Part shown: one piece after another, positions 11,737 through 22,734 of the stretch | Numbering within the stretch: the first letter of the stretch is position 1 | How the letters are laid out: each line of letters opens with the position of its first letter | Assembly: GCF_024362695.1 (NCBI RefSeq) | Contig: NC_065407.1 | Location: 5,952,001-6,016,000, forward strand | DNA from: Pectinophora gossypiella | Taxonomy: Eukaryota > Arthropoda > Insecta > Lepidoptera > Gelechiidae | Direction of reading: 5' to 3' | DNA length: 64,000 nt | The notes under the pieces: model-generated | Told to the model about the DNA's origin: nothing | What the model saw: only the letters and a program-made list of their open reading frames with translations | Databases searched by the model: none | Position numbers and translations under genes: made by a program

Positions 11737-11929
11737 ATGCATTCGTTACGTCTAGAGTCTATATTACCAGCTGATCGATCGAGATCTCAGGTTGTTATTA
11801 TGGCTGGTTTTGAAGGATCTGTTTTTATCATTGAAAATTATTTTCCATTTGACGTCAATCAATCAATCGTCAGTGATGTTTATTTTACCCTAAGAAGGAA
11901 CTTACCAAAAGAAACCTTCGATTCTCAGG
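11737..11929 (+). other. Candidate coding exon ending at GTAAGT
   Basis: A frame from ATG at 11737 (or a second ATG at 11800) stays open to ATTCTCAG at 11929, which is followed by a consensus donor GTAAGTG. The encoded segment includes MAGFEGSVFIIENYFPFD and FTLRRNLPKETF, with balanced amino-acid composition. I do not recognise the family. The donor coincides with the left edge of the MITE at 11930-12417, so the splice site may be accidental or may be supplied by the MITE. No downstream exon was identified. Confidence 0.25.
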
Positions 11930-12417
11930 TAAGTGCGTGTTCACACCAAACGTATAGTCAGCCGCCGATTGTGCGCAGGCTCACTATAAGCCTCAGTGTG
12001 AACGTAAAAATAAATGGTATTTTTTGTTCACATTAAGCTTACAATACGCTGTAGCTGACAATACGCCATTGGTGTGAACAAAACAGTCGGCTTGTATACG
12101 TTCACACCAAATGCGTACGCTGAGCGGCCGACTATTTTTCATATAAAATGTGCAAATACTTGACTGAACTGAATTGAAAACAATCCGCCGGCCGATTTGA
12201 ATCCAATACGCTGGCGTTCAGCCGCGTAGCCAATCAGCGTCCGCGGCGGTAGTGACGCACTTTATTAGTCGGCCGCCGACTATCAGCGTCTACGCATAGC
12301 GTCATGGCGTATTGTCGGTTTGGTGTGAACGAAAAAGCGAATATGTATGGAATTACAATACACTGCGTAACGCTCGCTCACTGTCGGCGGCTGACAGTCA
12401 GTTTGGTGTGAACACTG
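11930..12417. mobile_element. MITE with TTCACACCAA termini
   Basis: Left GTGTTCACACCAAAC (from 11938) and right GTTTGGTGTGAACAC (to about 12416) are inverted, and similarity continues inward as AGTCAGCCGCCGA against TCGGCGGCTGACAGTC. At least four further internal copies of TTCACACCAA or its complement occur (about 12071, 12100, 12318), suggesting nested or multiply folded arms. The inside is GC-rich relative to the flanks. There is no transposase. CAGTGTTCAC-type ends with subterminal repeats recall hAT MITEs, but I could not confirm an 8-bp duplication. Confidence 0.7.
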
Positions 12418-13299
12418 CCTAAGGTTTCAGGCATTGACTAGGTGAGCGCGTAACTTTCTACCATAGATCGCATAGTTACTATCAAATCGTGGTCTTAAGC
12501 GAATCTATCTAGATAAATGTTAGTCGCTTATTTCTTCCTGCTCTGTATTACATTAGCCATTGAGATATAAATCCTGTGGACAAATCAGACGCATATATCG
12601 TTAATATACGCAGCGAATTTAATGTTAAGCTCTCGATATGAATCGCACCGCGCGCGGCTCAGAACCCGTGTCGCGCGCGTTGTTGTAAATGTACGTTATA
12701 GAAACGTTTAGTCAACATTTGACAGGTTCTACTTTTAACATTGTACTCTACTTTTGACATATTCCACCTTTGACAGATTATACATTTCACATCCTATATT
12801 TAGCAAATACAACAATGAGTTAAGATATGTAGGACAAAATATACATGTTATATTTAATTATAAAATCACTAAATCAAACCTGAAGAACTTTTTTAACCTC
12901 TGTTAATATGCGCTTATTTAATGGTGACATTAAAATAGCCTTGACTAATAGACCTCTACATAAGTAAACTGATTTTGTATATTATATTTTATGTAATCTA
13001 CTAAGATTTCTCTTCCCTCGGACTTCTGCGGTGTGTAGACGCGTTTGGAGTGTTTTTGTATCGCAATTTGTATTTGAAAACAAATAATTTTGCACAAAAT
13101 AAATACAGCACAAATAATAGGAGTGCATAATCGCCGAGCAGTCCAACACATACGTGCTCCTCTCCTCGTGCCACAAGACACCGCTACACAACACAATTCA
13201 AGTAAGATCTTTGTGTGCGTTTGTCGTTAGAAAAGGAGCTTCGCCAGAACTGCCCATAACCAGTGGAAGGAAAGAGATAAATATAGTTCGATCAGTTCC
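12418..13299. other. No gene seen
   Basis: Short overlapping frames at 12945-13196 minus resemble no known protein. A CpG-rich island near 12640-12690 (CGCGCGCGGCTCAG) is unexplained. The far right may include the 5'UTR of the LINE that follows. Confidence 0.4.
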
Positions 13300-13551
13300 A
13301 CAATAACTAAAACAGAGATCAAGTTAAAGTGGCGGAAACTTAACTTGTACCAGATTCTCGATTGGTAACCAGTGAATTTGACCCCTCGATACGCAAGTGA
13401 ATTGACAAGCTCTTATCAACTTCTATTATCCTGGTACTTTTATTTTTGCCTACGGAATCGATTAACAGAATAACTCCGCCACTGCAAACGGTTGTTAAAA
13501 ATAAATTTTAAAGTACCCACAATTGAAAATATATAAATATCGATTCTAATA

Positions 13552-14508
13552 ATGCCTCTCAAGCGTACTCCTCCTAAGCAAAACATATCCCTGAAAGAGT
13601 ACAGTACGCCTATTAATTTAGATCCAACTGTAGGAAGCAGTGAACCCACCTTCACGCCATGTACCTATGACTCGGAACCCGATATTACTCGTGAAGAGGT
13701 TGCATGCACCGTCACACAAAGATACAAACGCCGTGCTCTTCATACTCCACCCCAAATGGAGACTGTTGCGAACATGGAAAGATTTATGGAAGAAATGCGA
13801 TCACTCTTCTCATCGCTGTCAGCTCGTCAAGAGCAGCGATTTGAAGATATGAAAACCGCACTTGAAAAACAGAATTCTGATATCAAGGAAAGTATAAACT
13901 ATCTATCCGAGAAGTATGACGTTGTGATGGCTGAAATGCAACAATTGAAAAAGGAAAAAAAGGAAGACAAGAAGTGTATTAAATACCTAGAAGAGAGAAT
14001 CGAACAATTGGAACGGCAATCACGTTGTGCTAGTCTGGAAATAAGAAACATTCCTGTAAAACCTAATGAAACAAAGCAAGATTTAAGGAGAGTAGTCGTT
14101 GCCTTGAGCCATGTTCTTGGTACCCCTATCCAGACTAACGAAATTAAAGACGTGTTCCGTATTAGTTCCAAAAATACCCACAAACCGATAATCACTGAAT
14201 TTGTCACAGTCACAGCAAAGGAAACATTAATAAACGCTCAGAAAACACGAAACAAAGCACAACCACGGGAACTGCTTAACACTACTGATTTAAATATTGA
14301 TGGACCAAAAATTCCTATCTATCTGTCCGAAAGCCTTACATTAAAGACAAAGAGAATTTTTTACCTGGCCCGAATCTTTGCCACTGACAACAATTATAGA
14401 TTCTGTTGGTCGGCACATGGAAGAGTTTATCTGCGGCAGAAAGAAGGTTCTCCAAAAATCAGCATTCTCCATGAAGAGGATCTGATAAAACTGAAGTCTG
14501 GGGAATGA
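13552..14508 (+). CDS. LINE ORF1 protein with coiled coil and FP-like C-terminal domain
   Basis: This 318-residue frame is intact from ATG (AATAATGCC context) to stop. Residues 1-70 are low-complexity and proline/threonine-rich. Residues about 75-160 form a heptad-rich, charged coiled coil (EEMRSLFSSLSARQEQRFED, then KKEKKEDKKCIKYLEERIEQ) expected to oligomerise the protein. Residues about 165-235 look like a small RNA-binding fold (SLEIRNIPV). Residues 240-318 (IPIYLSESLTLKTKRIFYLA, then RFCWSAHGRVYLRQKEGSP) resemble the C-terminal domain of baculovirus FP proteins, which is common in insect LINE ORF1s. No CCHC knuckle is seen. By family knowledge it binds element RNA in the cytoplasmic ribonucleoprotein. 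ORF2 follows about 310 bases downstream. Confidence 0.85.
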   Translation: MPLKRTPPKQNISLKEYSTPINLDPTVGSSEPTFTPCTYDSEPDITREEVACTVTQRYKRRALHTPPQMETVANMERFMEEMRSLFSSLSARQEQRFEDMKTALEKQNSDIKESINYLSEKYDVVMAEMQQLKKEKKEDKKCIKYLEERIEQLERQSRCASLEIRNIPVKPNETKQDLRRVVVALSHVLGTPIQTNEIKDVFRISSKNTHKPIITEFVTVTAKETLINAQKTRNKAQPRELLNTTDLNIDGPKIPIYLSESLTLKTKRIFYLARIFATDNNYRFCWSAHGRVYLRQKEGSPKISILHEEDLIKLKSGE

Positions 14509-14816
14509 CTAGATCTAGTTCATTTATATTTAAGTAATTCTCAAATATGTACTGTTTTCCTGATTATTTTTTGCAAATCGTTACTTTACTACTTTTCAGA
14601 TAATTTAGATAAGCTATTGTTAAACTACTTATATGAACCACTTCTCTTACATGTGTGTAACACACACGATTTTATCACTTACTACACACCACACCTACAC
14701 ACTCCTTACTACTACACATCACACGCTTCTTACCACGCATCATATTCTTACAAAATATCTTTTATATATAGTCACCCAGAGGTCTCACACATACCAACAC
14801 AAAAAAACCATTGTAA

Positions 14817-16025
14817 AATGGATGCCGCAGTGATATCGATACGTTTAAATATACTTTTCCAAAATTCGATCACGTAAATATTCAAGCTGACCTTGCTGAG
14901 CTAGCTGAAAACAATTCTTATCTGTGTGCTCCAGACCAGTGTGTCCATTTGAGTAGTAACAAATCTAAACACATACGTCTGTTTCATATGAATATTCGTA
15001 GTGTAAACAAAAACTTTGATGAGCTTCTGGTTTTGCTACAAAGAGTCTCCTTAGAGTTAGATGTAATTATCTTGAGTGAGTGCTGGCTCAGTAAGGTAAC
15101 CAATTTGCCTATTATAGACGGCTATCTATCATATGCCTCTAAAGAATGGATAAATCAGAATGACGGTGTCATCATTTTTGTCAAGAGTGACGTGGAACAC
15201 AGCATTGAATATCCACCTTTCAAGGAAGGAAATACAATGTTGTGTAAATTTGGTAATAGTCTTGCAGTAGTAGCTATATATAGATCGCCATCATATACCT
15301 GTTTGGATGCTTTTATAGACAGTTTGAATAATCTTCTAACGAACATGACCTATATAAAGTCAGTAGCTATCTTAGGTGACATTAACATAGATATAAGTCG
15401 TAATAATGGTTCAAACGAGAAGGACGTCTACCTAAACATGCTTGCTTCAAACGGCTTCCTCTCGACACATTACTTTCCTACACACGGTCTTACCTGCTAT
15501 GACCATATTATAATTAAGTCTGACAATAAGTCTCAGTCATTAGTTCTGACATCGACAACAACCGACCACTACTCGACCATTCTGTCCATAGAACTACACT
15601 TAAATAGATCGCAAGAATATAAATACCGTTCTCAGTATAACTATGCCGAAATTGCTAGAGAAGTAGAAAGTACAGACTTTTCTGATCTTTATGCATCTCA
15701 AAATCCTAACCATGTAGCAGACACACTAATTTCTACAATTTCTACACTAGTTTCCAAACATACAACGACAAAAAAAATTCCAAATCGACAACGAATAATT
15801 AAGCCCTGGATAACATCAGGACTCCTTAGGTGTATGCGCCATAGGGACAAATTGCATAAAAGATTTAAACTTGATCCCGATAATCTGATAAAAAAAACAG
15901 AATATACTCGGTATAGAAATTACTGCTCAAAATTAGGTAAACAACTTAAAAAGACATATGAGGAAAGTGAATTCAACAGGACTAAGTCAAATCCTAAAGA
16001 AACCTGGAAAGTGATAAAAAAATAA
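14817..16025 (+). CDS. LINE ORF2, N-terminal apurinic endonuclease part (frame-broken)
   Basis: The frame is open from 14817 but has no in-frame ATG at its start; an ATG at 14818 is in the next frame, so one base near the start codon is probably missing or extra. Endonuclease motifs appear in order: LFHMNIRSVNKN (asparagine), VIILSECWL (catalytic glutamate), VVAIYRSPS, AILGDINIDI (aspartate and asparagine), CYDHIIIKSD, and TTTDHYSTILS (catalytic histidine). This domain would nick target DNA to prime reverse transcription. The frame ends at TAA (16023) immediately after an A7 run, and the RT part continues in the -1 frame. One missing A in that run explains it most simply; a programmed -1 slip is the alternative. 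Confidence 0.85.
   Translation, partial: NGCRSDIDTFKYTFPKFDHVNIQADLAELAENNSYLCAPDQCVHLSSNKSKHIRLFHMNIRSVNKNFDELLVLLQRVSLELDVIILSECWLSKVTNLPIIDGYLSYASKEWINQNDGVIIFVKSDVEHSIEYPPFKEGNTMLCKFGNSLAVVAIYRSPSYTCLDAFIDSLNNLLTNMTYIKSVAILGDINIDISRNNGSNEKDVYLNMLASNGFLSTHYFPTHGLTCYDHIIIKSDNKSQSLVLTSTTTDHYSTILSIELHLNRSQEYKYRSQYNYAEIAREVESTDFSDLYASQNPNHVADTLISTISTLVSKHTTTKKIPNRQRIIKPWITSGLLRCMRHRDKLHKRFKLDPDNLIKKTEYTRYRNYCSKLGKQLKKTYEESEFNRTKSNPKETWKVIKK
16016..16022 (+). promoter_or_regulatory. A_AAA_AAA heptamer at the EN/RT frame junction
   Basis: Seven As sit in zero-frame register X_XXY_YYZ (ATA AAA AAA TAA), so a -1 slip on this heptamer would enter exactly the frame that encodes the reverse transcriptase. 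No strong stem-loop was recognised just downstream, which weakens the programmed-frameshift reading. Confidence 0.4.
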
Positions 16026-17806
16026 CACACATCAATAAAAGTAAGCTCCCACCTACAGAACTTCTAAAACTCTGTGACAGCCCTCGGGACTCTGCTAATC
16101 TTGTTAATATTTTCTTTGGAAATGTTGGTGAATCTTTGGCCAACAATATCCAACTTGTTGCTACTCCTGTGGTTCCCCTCGACGGATTTACATCACAGAC
16201 ATCTTTCCAAAACTCATTTGCCATTATACCAACTGACTGTGCTGAAATCGAAAGAACTATTATGCACCTACGTAATGATTGTGCGGTCGGCTGGGATGGT
16301 ATTTCCTGTCGTACTTTAAAATCTTCTAGCCAAGTTCTTGTCCCTTTGCTCGCTCATTTATTTAACTTGTGTTTTGTACAAGGGATTTTCCCCAATGCTT
16401 TTAAAAGGGCTATTGTCCACCCCATCTACAAAACTGGAAACAGAGGCAGCGTCAACAATTATAGACCGATTTCAGTGCTTACTACTCTATCAAAGGTTCT
16501 TGAGAAATTACTGAACTACAGATTAATAAATTATCTTGAAAAGCATCACATAATTGCCAATAATCAATTTGGCTTCTGTAAAGGAAAATCCACTGAAGAT
16601 GCTGTTTTACATCTTACAGAAACCATAGCCAAGCATATTGACTCAAGAAAAAAATGTATCACTATCTTCCTAGATCTGAAAAAGGCCTTTGACGCTGTCT
16701 CTGTTCCCATTCTTCTAAAAAAATTGGAAGAGATTGGTATCCGTGGCTCCACTTTGAATTTATTTCATGACTATTTATCGAATCGAAGTCAGTGTGTCAA
16801 AATCGAGAGTCAGCTGAGTGATTCAGTTTCTCTGAAATATGGTGTCCCACAGGGCAGTGTCCTGGGCCCAACATTGTTTTTAGTTTATATAAATAGACTA
16901 TGCTTGCTCTCTATCCCGCACTGTTCTATAGTCACCTACGCAGACGACACAGCACTTATTGTGGAAGGGTCTTCTTGGACAGAGGTTCAAAATCGCGCAG
17001 AAGTGGCTTTAAATAGGGTAATGCATTGGTTGTCTTTGAATCTACTTACACTTAATGTTGATAAAACTACTTACGTTACTTTTTCTGGTGCTAGCACTGA
17101 CATACCTACTCAGCAAAGTATTCAAATTAAGGCTCATCAGTGTGACCTCCGGCAAGGCTGCATGTGCTCATGTCCAATTTTAATCCATACTGAGAGTGTT
17201 AAGTATCTTGGTGTTCTCATTGACCAAACGCTTTCTTGGAAGTCACACATACAGGCGCTAAGTGCCCGAACTAGGAAATTAATTTTTATATTTAAGAAGT
17301 TGAGAAATGCTGCGTCAGAAACTGTATTAAAAATGGTATACTATTCACTGACACAGTCAATTCTCAGCTACTGCATTGCTGCCTGGGGTGGTACACACAA
17401 AACCACTCTTCTAACTCTGGAAAGGTCACAAAGGGCTATCATAAAGGTAATGAGTGGGAAAAACTTCAGATACCCAACAACTCTGCTATATTCTGAGTGT
17501 CAAGTTTTGACGGTGAGGCAGTTATTCATTTTACAAGTAATCTTACGAACCCATACATCGTCCACATTTGATCCCCGTAAGTTTTCATCTTTGCGTAGGA
17601 AAGACAGAATTATTCAGACAATCCCGGTCAGGACTGCTCTAGCCGCAAGACAATGTTACGCAATTGGCCCCTATCTTTATAACCGGATTAGCAAATACAT
17701 TACAATTTACCCAGTTTCTATGTATGAATGCAAAGAAATTGTGAAGACATGGCTCATGTCACTGAACTATGATTGTACTGAAGCATTACTTATACCAGTG
17801 CAATAG
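16022..17806 (+). CDS. LINE ORF2, reverse transcriptase and C-terminal part
   Basis: The frame is open from 16022; the first ATG is at 16136, inside the linker, so it is almost certainly a continuation of the endonuclease frame. Fingers and palm motifs are present in order: NNYRPISVLTTLSKVLEKLL, NQFGFCKGKSTEDAV, FLDLKKAFDAV (motif A aspartates), GVPQGSVLGPTLFLVYIN (motif B), and VTYADDTALIV (motif C with the YADD catalytic pair). Motif D/E and thumb follow, with VKYLGVLIDQTLSW, and a C-terminal tail runs to residue ~590 with YPTTLLYSE and IPVRTALAARQ. There is no RNase H domain. All catalytic residues I can identify are intact, so apart from the upstream frame break the protein looks recently functional. 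Confidence 0.88.
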   Translation: MTHINKSKLPPTELLKLCDSPRDSANLVNIFFGNVGESLANNIQLVATPVVPLDGFTSQTSFQNSFAIIPTDCAEIERTIMHLRNDCAVGWDGISCRTLKSSSQVLVPLLAHLFNLCFVQGIFPNAFKRAIVHPIYKTGNRGSVNNYRPISVLTTLSKVLEKLLNYRLINYLEKHHIIANNQFGFCKGKSTEDAVLHLTETIAKHIDSRKKCITIFLDLKKAFDAVSVPILLKKLEEIGIRGSTLNLFHDYLSNRSQCVKIESQLSDSVSLKYGVPQGSVLGPTLFLVYINRLCLLSIPHCSIVTYADDTALIVEGSSWTEVQNRAEVALNRVMHWLSLNLLTLNVDKTTYVTFSGASTDIPTQQSIQIKAHQCDLRQGCMCSCPILIHTESVKYLGVLIDQTLSWKSHIQALSARTRKLIFIFKKLRNAASETVLKMVYYSLTQSILSYCIAAWGGTHKTTLLTLERSQRAIIKVMSGKNFRYPTTLLYSECQVLTVRQLFILQVILRTHTSSTFDPRKFSSLRRKDRIIQTIPVRTALAARQCYAIGPYLYNRISKYITIYPVSMYECKEIVKTWLMSLNYDCTEALLIPVQ

Positions 17807-17893
17807 TAAAGTCTATTAATAATGTAGAAGCTAAATATATTATTATAAATTAATAATTAAACTATTATACGCCCACGCAAATACACACACACG

Positions 17894-17966
<73 letters not shown>

Positions 17967-18255
17967 GCACGCACACACGCGCATACGCTCACAAACAATA
18001 AAAAAAAAAAAAATTGTCTTATGTATCATCAAATCTCATCTCTGCTAATTTGTGTTATATAAACATAAAATAAGTAGCTATAGACACTAATTATCCGAGG
18101 GGGGAGCCTGGGGTTCTGTACTACAAGCTAACGCTTCTCACAGACCCCAGTCTCTCTCACCAACCACTTTATCATAATCTTGTTTTATTGTTAATTACCA
18201 ATTATCGTGTTGATGTGAGAGTAATAAACATATTTTTATTTTTTATTTTTTTTAT
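17807..18255 (+). repeat. LINE 3'UTR with CA microsatellite
   Basis: About 110 bases of nearly pure CA (17881-17990, some CG units) interrupt the 3'UTR, followed by an A15-type run. The distal part (18090-18255) ends GTAATAAACATATTTTTATT and a T-rich tract, presumed to be the element's terminus. Confidence 0.7.
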
Positions 18256-20150
18256 TTATTTTGATTTGAGCAACCTGTTCTTTGACATTTCACATTAACC
18301 ACTCGTTTTTCGTCAACTAATATTAGGTATTTTAATTACCGGATAATATAAAACTTGATTTAAACTAGAGTTGTGTTGGAAATGTCGAAAGGTTTTTGCT
18401 GTTCAAAATGTACCAACTATTCAAATGAGAGAACTTAAACTTTTTAATGTTTGTAAACCCCTACGATGTCTGTGTAGGGACGGCGGTTGCGATGTTCGTG
18501 TGTTAGAAATCAACGGATTGCATACAAGCCAATGCGACCTTGTCAACTGCTGCACAGCTAACCGCGTCGGTGCGTGGTGTCGTTTAAATCCAAAATCGCC
18601 TAATTCTTGCTATACACACAAGAAAATGGGACAAACGTATCCCGTTTCCCGGCTCTGTGTGCAAAGCTTATAAATAAATGTATTTACTTGTCAATAATAA
18701 ATACATTAGTATTTAAATGTAATTAATATCCTCTTTTCCTATTGATAAAGCATATTTTTATTAAAATCAACCAAAGTACGAGTTGACGCTAAAAAACAGT
18801 TTCATTAAAATATATCTAGGAATTTAAAGTTTTAAACTTATAAACGTAACATTTTTTATATTTGCGTAATAAATATTACAACATACAAGCTTTATAATTA
18901 ATATTGCTATCATCACAAACAAATATTGTACCTAACACTTCACGCAAAAATATTAAAGCTTACATTATTCATTACAGTTCTACGTCTGTATTCAAAGCAA
19001 ACAAAAACCCTGTACCTAATTAAATCAAAAGAAACATAATGTTGTAACATAATTACTAGACCAGTTCCTCTATTTATTTACCTAAATATCATCTGTATTT
19101 AGCCAGAACAAAAAATGTACCGCAACTTATTCAACACTAATGGACAAATATCGCAACTGAGGTAAAAGTCGTGTCGTGACTGTACTAAGAAAATGATAAA
19201 TTATTACCTACTTTATGTGCTAAAACATCTGAGAGTATATTCGCTAAAAGAATGATTATAATTGTTTCAAATTCCAGAGCCGCCGTCAGTCAGTTGAAAT
19301 GCTTAGAATGGGATCCTGGGGCGCATATTTAGAAAGGCAATAAATCTCACCAATCTTTATTCTATGCCAAAACTATCCCCGTCCTTTTTTCTCGTATGAG
19401 GTGTGAGTGTGAGGCAAAATAACCGACCTCATCAATCCACTACTCTATACTTAGCAGTAAAGTACTTTTTTCTCCGGCCAATTAGTAAATACCGTCTGAG
19501 GCAAAACATAAAACACAACATAACATACCATCACGTTTGTTTCCGCGGAGGGGTAATCACTTATAGAATTGACATCCACGCCAGCTTTATGCAATCTGAG
19601 GCAAACTTACAATAAAACACGTGAATCTTAAATAAGAAAATATTTTTTATTAGTTTTAGACTTTTATTAATTTAGACATAATTATCATAATTTATTTTCG
19701 ACTTAAGAAACTACCTAATTATAACATATAATTATATTTTATAAATCAAGAACGAAAAAGGCGTCAATGTGCCTAAAAACGGCTCTGTGTATTTCTTAAT
19801 AATAATTACTGTAATCTTTACATCTTTTCGAATCAACAGCTACTTTATCAAAGTAACAATAAGACAACAAAAATTGAAATAGTTTTTAAAAAGATTGCAT
19901 TAGAATGTGTCTAGAGATGGGACTTGATAAGTATATCGTGACTGTAATTTTGGTTACTTCGGTAACTGTTATTGATATATTATATACCTATTCAGTAAAC
20001 ACGAAATGCTTAGTTCAATAAAGATGGTTATCTAACGTAAGTGAGAATGGTAAAGTCATCAATTCTAAAAATAGCAAACAAAGAAGCTTACTTCTTAATA
20101 GGCATGTTAGTTATTTTATTCGTAGGCATGGATGGTTGGGTATGGATATT
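18256..20150. other. No gene seen
   Basis: AT-rich. A cysteine-rich frame at 18371-18673 lacks a signal peptide and a recognisable family and is considered chance. No repeats were recognised with confidence. Confidence 0.4.
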
Positions 20151-20162
20151 ATTCAAAGGGCG

Positions 20163-20274
20163 CCAGTGACGATGGTGTCGACGACGTCGTCGACATAGGG
20201 TGACGACATCTTTGACATAGGGTGACAACGTCGTCGACATAGAGTGACGACGTCGTCGACACCATCGTCGCTGG
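20163..20274. repeat. Palindromic mini-satellite, CpG-rich
   Basis: Two 29-base arms (20163-20191 and 20246-20274) are inverted copies with one mismatch and contain GATGGTGTCGACGACGTCGT. Between and overlapping them lie three 22-base tandem units starting GACATAGGGTGAC or GACATAGAGTGAC, two of which end AACGTCGTC or GACGTCGTC. GTCGACGACGTCGTCGAC is itself an 18-bp perfect palindrome. The block is CpG-dense inside AT-rich DNA and can fold into a long cruciform or hairpin. No coding or known element context is recognised. Confidence 0.85.
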
Positions 20275-20720
20275 TCTGTAAGCGCACTAAGATCCGATAA
20301 TGTGTTAATTTATGATTTAAAAAATATTTGGTTGGCTTCATAAAATGTTCTGTTAATTACGCTCTACGACAAAGAAATACGAATTCAACGATACTTGCAA
20401 TAATGAGCCCATAAAGTCACTCCAAAACAAACGCTTTTCGAATAAAAATTAATTGGCATCATAAAATCCTTATACAGATAAATAGCAACATTAACTGTTT
20501 CAAAAGATATCATTAACAAAACAACTACGAGGAGCATATTCTCAAAACTAAAGATAGGACGTAACAATATCGAAGTTTCGCAAAAGCTATTATGTATTTA
20601 TCTTGTATCACATCTGATACATTTTTGTTATAGTCCCTTTCACCATGGCACGAGTTTAGAGTGGCTAAGTAACTGCTGGTATACTTAAACTTTTATTGAA
20701 AATATAAAATAAACACTTGT
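20275..20720. other. No gene seen
   Basis: Nothing recognisable besides short chance frames. Confidence 0.35.
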
Positions 20721-20721
20721 A

Positions 20722-20850
20722 AACAACCTATATAGGCTGTACCACCGTTAGCAGATGCCTCCCTTTAATCAACCTTAGGCGTATGGAATCATGCTGCTTC
20801 ACCGCGGATTGGTGGGAATGTTTTTGTCAGATTTGTTAACCTCCTAGGGC
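20722..20850 (-). mobile_element. SINE type II tail, degenerate
   Basis: On the minus strand this reads as the type II tail: GTGAAGCAGCATGATTCCATAC, GGTTGATTAAAGGGAGGC and CTATATAGGTTG-like end. It has diverged substantially from the copy at 52560-52889. Confidence 0.6.
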
Positions 20851-22734
20851 CGAGATTTCTGGACACAATAGTTAGTCCAATGGTGTTTGGATTTAAAAGG
20901 ACATTCAATCTTACGACTTTAAGCATTAAGCCTAGTTGAAGATCTTCGGGTTGCTTTAAAACTCTGGTGAATGGGTCGTATTGGCTACTTTTAGGTGTTT
21001 TTTCTTCTCCAGCTCGGTGATTCGTAGGTACTCATTTTGTAATGGATGTACCTCTGAGTCAATTTGGATTATAAGTTCAGTTCCGAATATAATGTACAAT
21101 CAAAGAGCAACAGTGCAGTCACTGAGCCCAGCGAATTATTTGTGAACAGTGGAGTTAGTACCATTAGTTGTCATTATTATAAAATTTATGTTTTTGTAGG
21201 TGTTTTTGGTTTATTACAGAAACGACATGTAACCTCCTGGTCTCAAGTACAACCAGTTAATTTATTACTTTGCAAGAAATTGATTGGACTTTTGCATCTT
21301 ATCGTACGTACTATTATTGAACAGGACGTCTAGTTCAGTACAATTAGTGATTATACTTTAATATAAATAATGTTTTACAATAGTTTCAATGCACGGTAAA
21401 AGTAAGATCTGTCAAAGTGTCAGTCGAGATTACGCCTATCGATTCTGTTCTATCTAACATTACGAATTTGAATTCAAGAACAATTTGGAACAACAGGCAA
21501 TTACAACTCACAATACTTTTTAATCTTGTAGCTCTCATTCGACTGAAATAACTGACTGAATTATTTTTAATCCGTCCAGCCCACTTCCGCCCACCTTTGT
21601 GTATAGGTGTCTGCTTTCTCATGATTTTAAAATGTCGCGATTGTGACTTCAATGAGTTATTCTAGTCTTGACAAATGGAAATATCCCAACCCTAGCGGGC
21701 TCTCTTTGATTGATATCTAAAAAGTACCTAATTTAGTAATAAAATCCACGTGCCACGCGCTTCTAATATTATGTTTATGATAACTAGCTTTCCACTCCCG
21801 CATTGGGGTCGTTTTCCCTTTGCGGATAAGAAGGCACAGGTACAGGAACCCTTTGCGGACGAGTCGTTTCGATAAAAAAACCTCTTAAACCTTCAGGTTA
21901 GACTAGCGGACCCTATGAACAACGGGATAACGCTAGGAAGACACTGATGGTAACTACTTTTCACCCACAATTTGTGGTCCGCGTGGACTTCGGTTATCAC
22001 ATAAGTAGGTACATTAAGTCCGTCATTGAAAACCTTATGCTTCCCTTATCCCTGTGTTTCAATCTATTTATCTATGTGCCTATTTTAATCCAAATCGGCC
22101 CACCAGTTTATGCGTGAAAAGGTAACAGATAGACAAGAGTTACATTCGCATTGATGTGGAATTTAACTTCCATAAAATGAGACGTTTATGCTGTTCATGA
22201 GCCAGTTTCCTTCATAGAAAATAACCAGTGGAATTGCTAGTCATAATCCATTATGCTCCATTTCGGTACCCAAACGACGGAGCACTAAAAACTAAGTAAA
22301 TAAAATTACGGAGTTAAGTCTAAATATCTGTCTGTAGCAATAGCAGCATCGCATGTAGTAACTAGCCGGATAATTGCTCAGAATGTTCGGTTGTAACAAA
22401 GCCTGCATTAGACGACGACCAATCTATTTGCTTTGCAACATTCAAGACTGCCTGTTAGGACTTACGAAATGTCCTTTGCGGTCAGTGATATGAAATGGCG
22501 ATATGGTTTCACAGATTTATAAAATTATGGGTAATTTGACATTTAGTTTAGGTTAATAACATAATTTTACATGCAAACGAGCTTTCCGATAGAAGAGAAC
22601 ATAAGCAGTAGGTAAGTAATCATTCTTTGACAGGGTCGTGAGGCACATTTAGGAGGTGTATCTCTGACTACCCTTATTGGAAATATAGGTAATCGTGAGT
22701 TCGTGTTATGTTATCATTGCCAGTCCAATGGAGT
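20851..22734. other. No gene; two dispersed repeat fragments
   Basis: Positions 21784-21900 (GGGGTCGTTTTCCCTTTGCGG) resemble the repeat also seen at 29440-29490. Positions 22070-22165 (AATCGGCCCACCAGTTTATG, then GATAGACAAGAGTTAC) resemble the repeat near 63350-63440. No coding region is supported; the 89-codon frame at 21064-21333 has no recognisable domain. Confidence 0.45.

Larger units (their letters stand above)
13300..18255 (+). mobile_element. Near-full-length LINE (Jockey/CR1-group style), plus strand
   Basis: The element has ORF1 (13552-14508), ORF2 endonuclease (14817-16025) and reverse transcriptase (16022-17806), a 3'UTR with a CA microsatellite, and an end near 18200-18255 with AATAAACATATTTTT and T-rich repeats. 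The ORF1 type (coiled coil plus baculovirus-FP-like C-terminus) and the apurinic endonuclease with RT order place it with insect Jockey/CR1/L2-like elements; the exact clade is not assigned. The 5' end is estimated and no convincing target duplication was found. ORF2 carries at least two single-base disruptions. Confidence 0.85.

Noticed and set aside
18371..18673. 100-codon cysteine-rich frame
   Set aside because: No signal peptide, no known cysteine spacing, no ATG at the frame start, and no supporting context; could be chance.
20153..20341. Minus-strand frame with a YVDD motif resembling reverse transcriptase
   Set aside because: The motif is produced by the GTCGTCGAC tandem units; no other RT motif is present.
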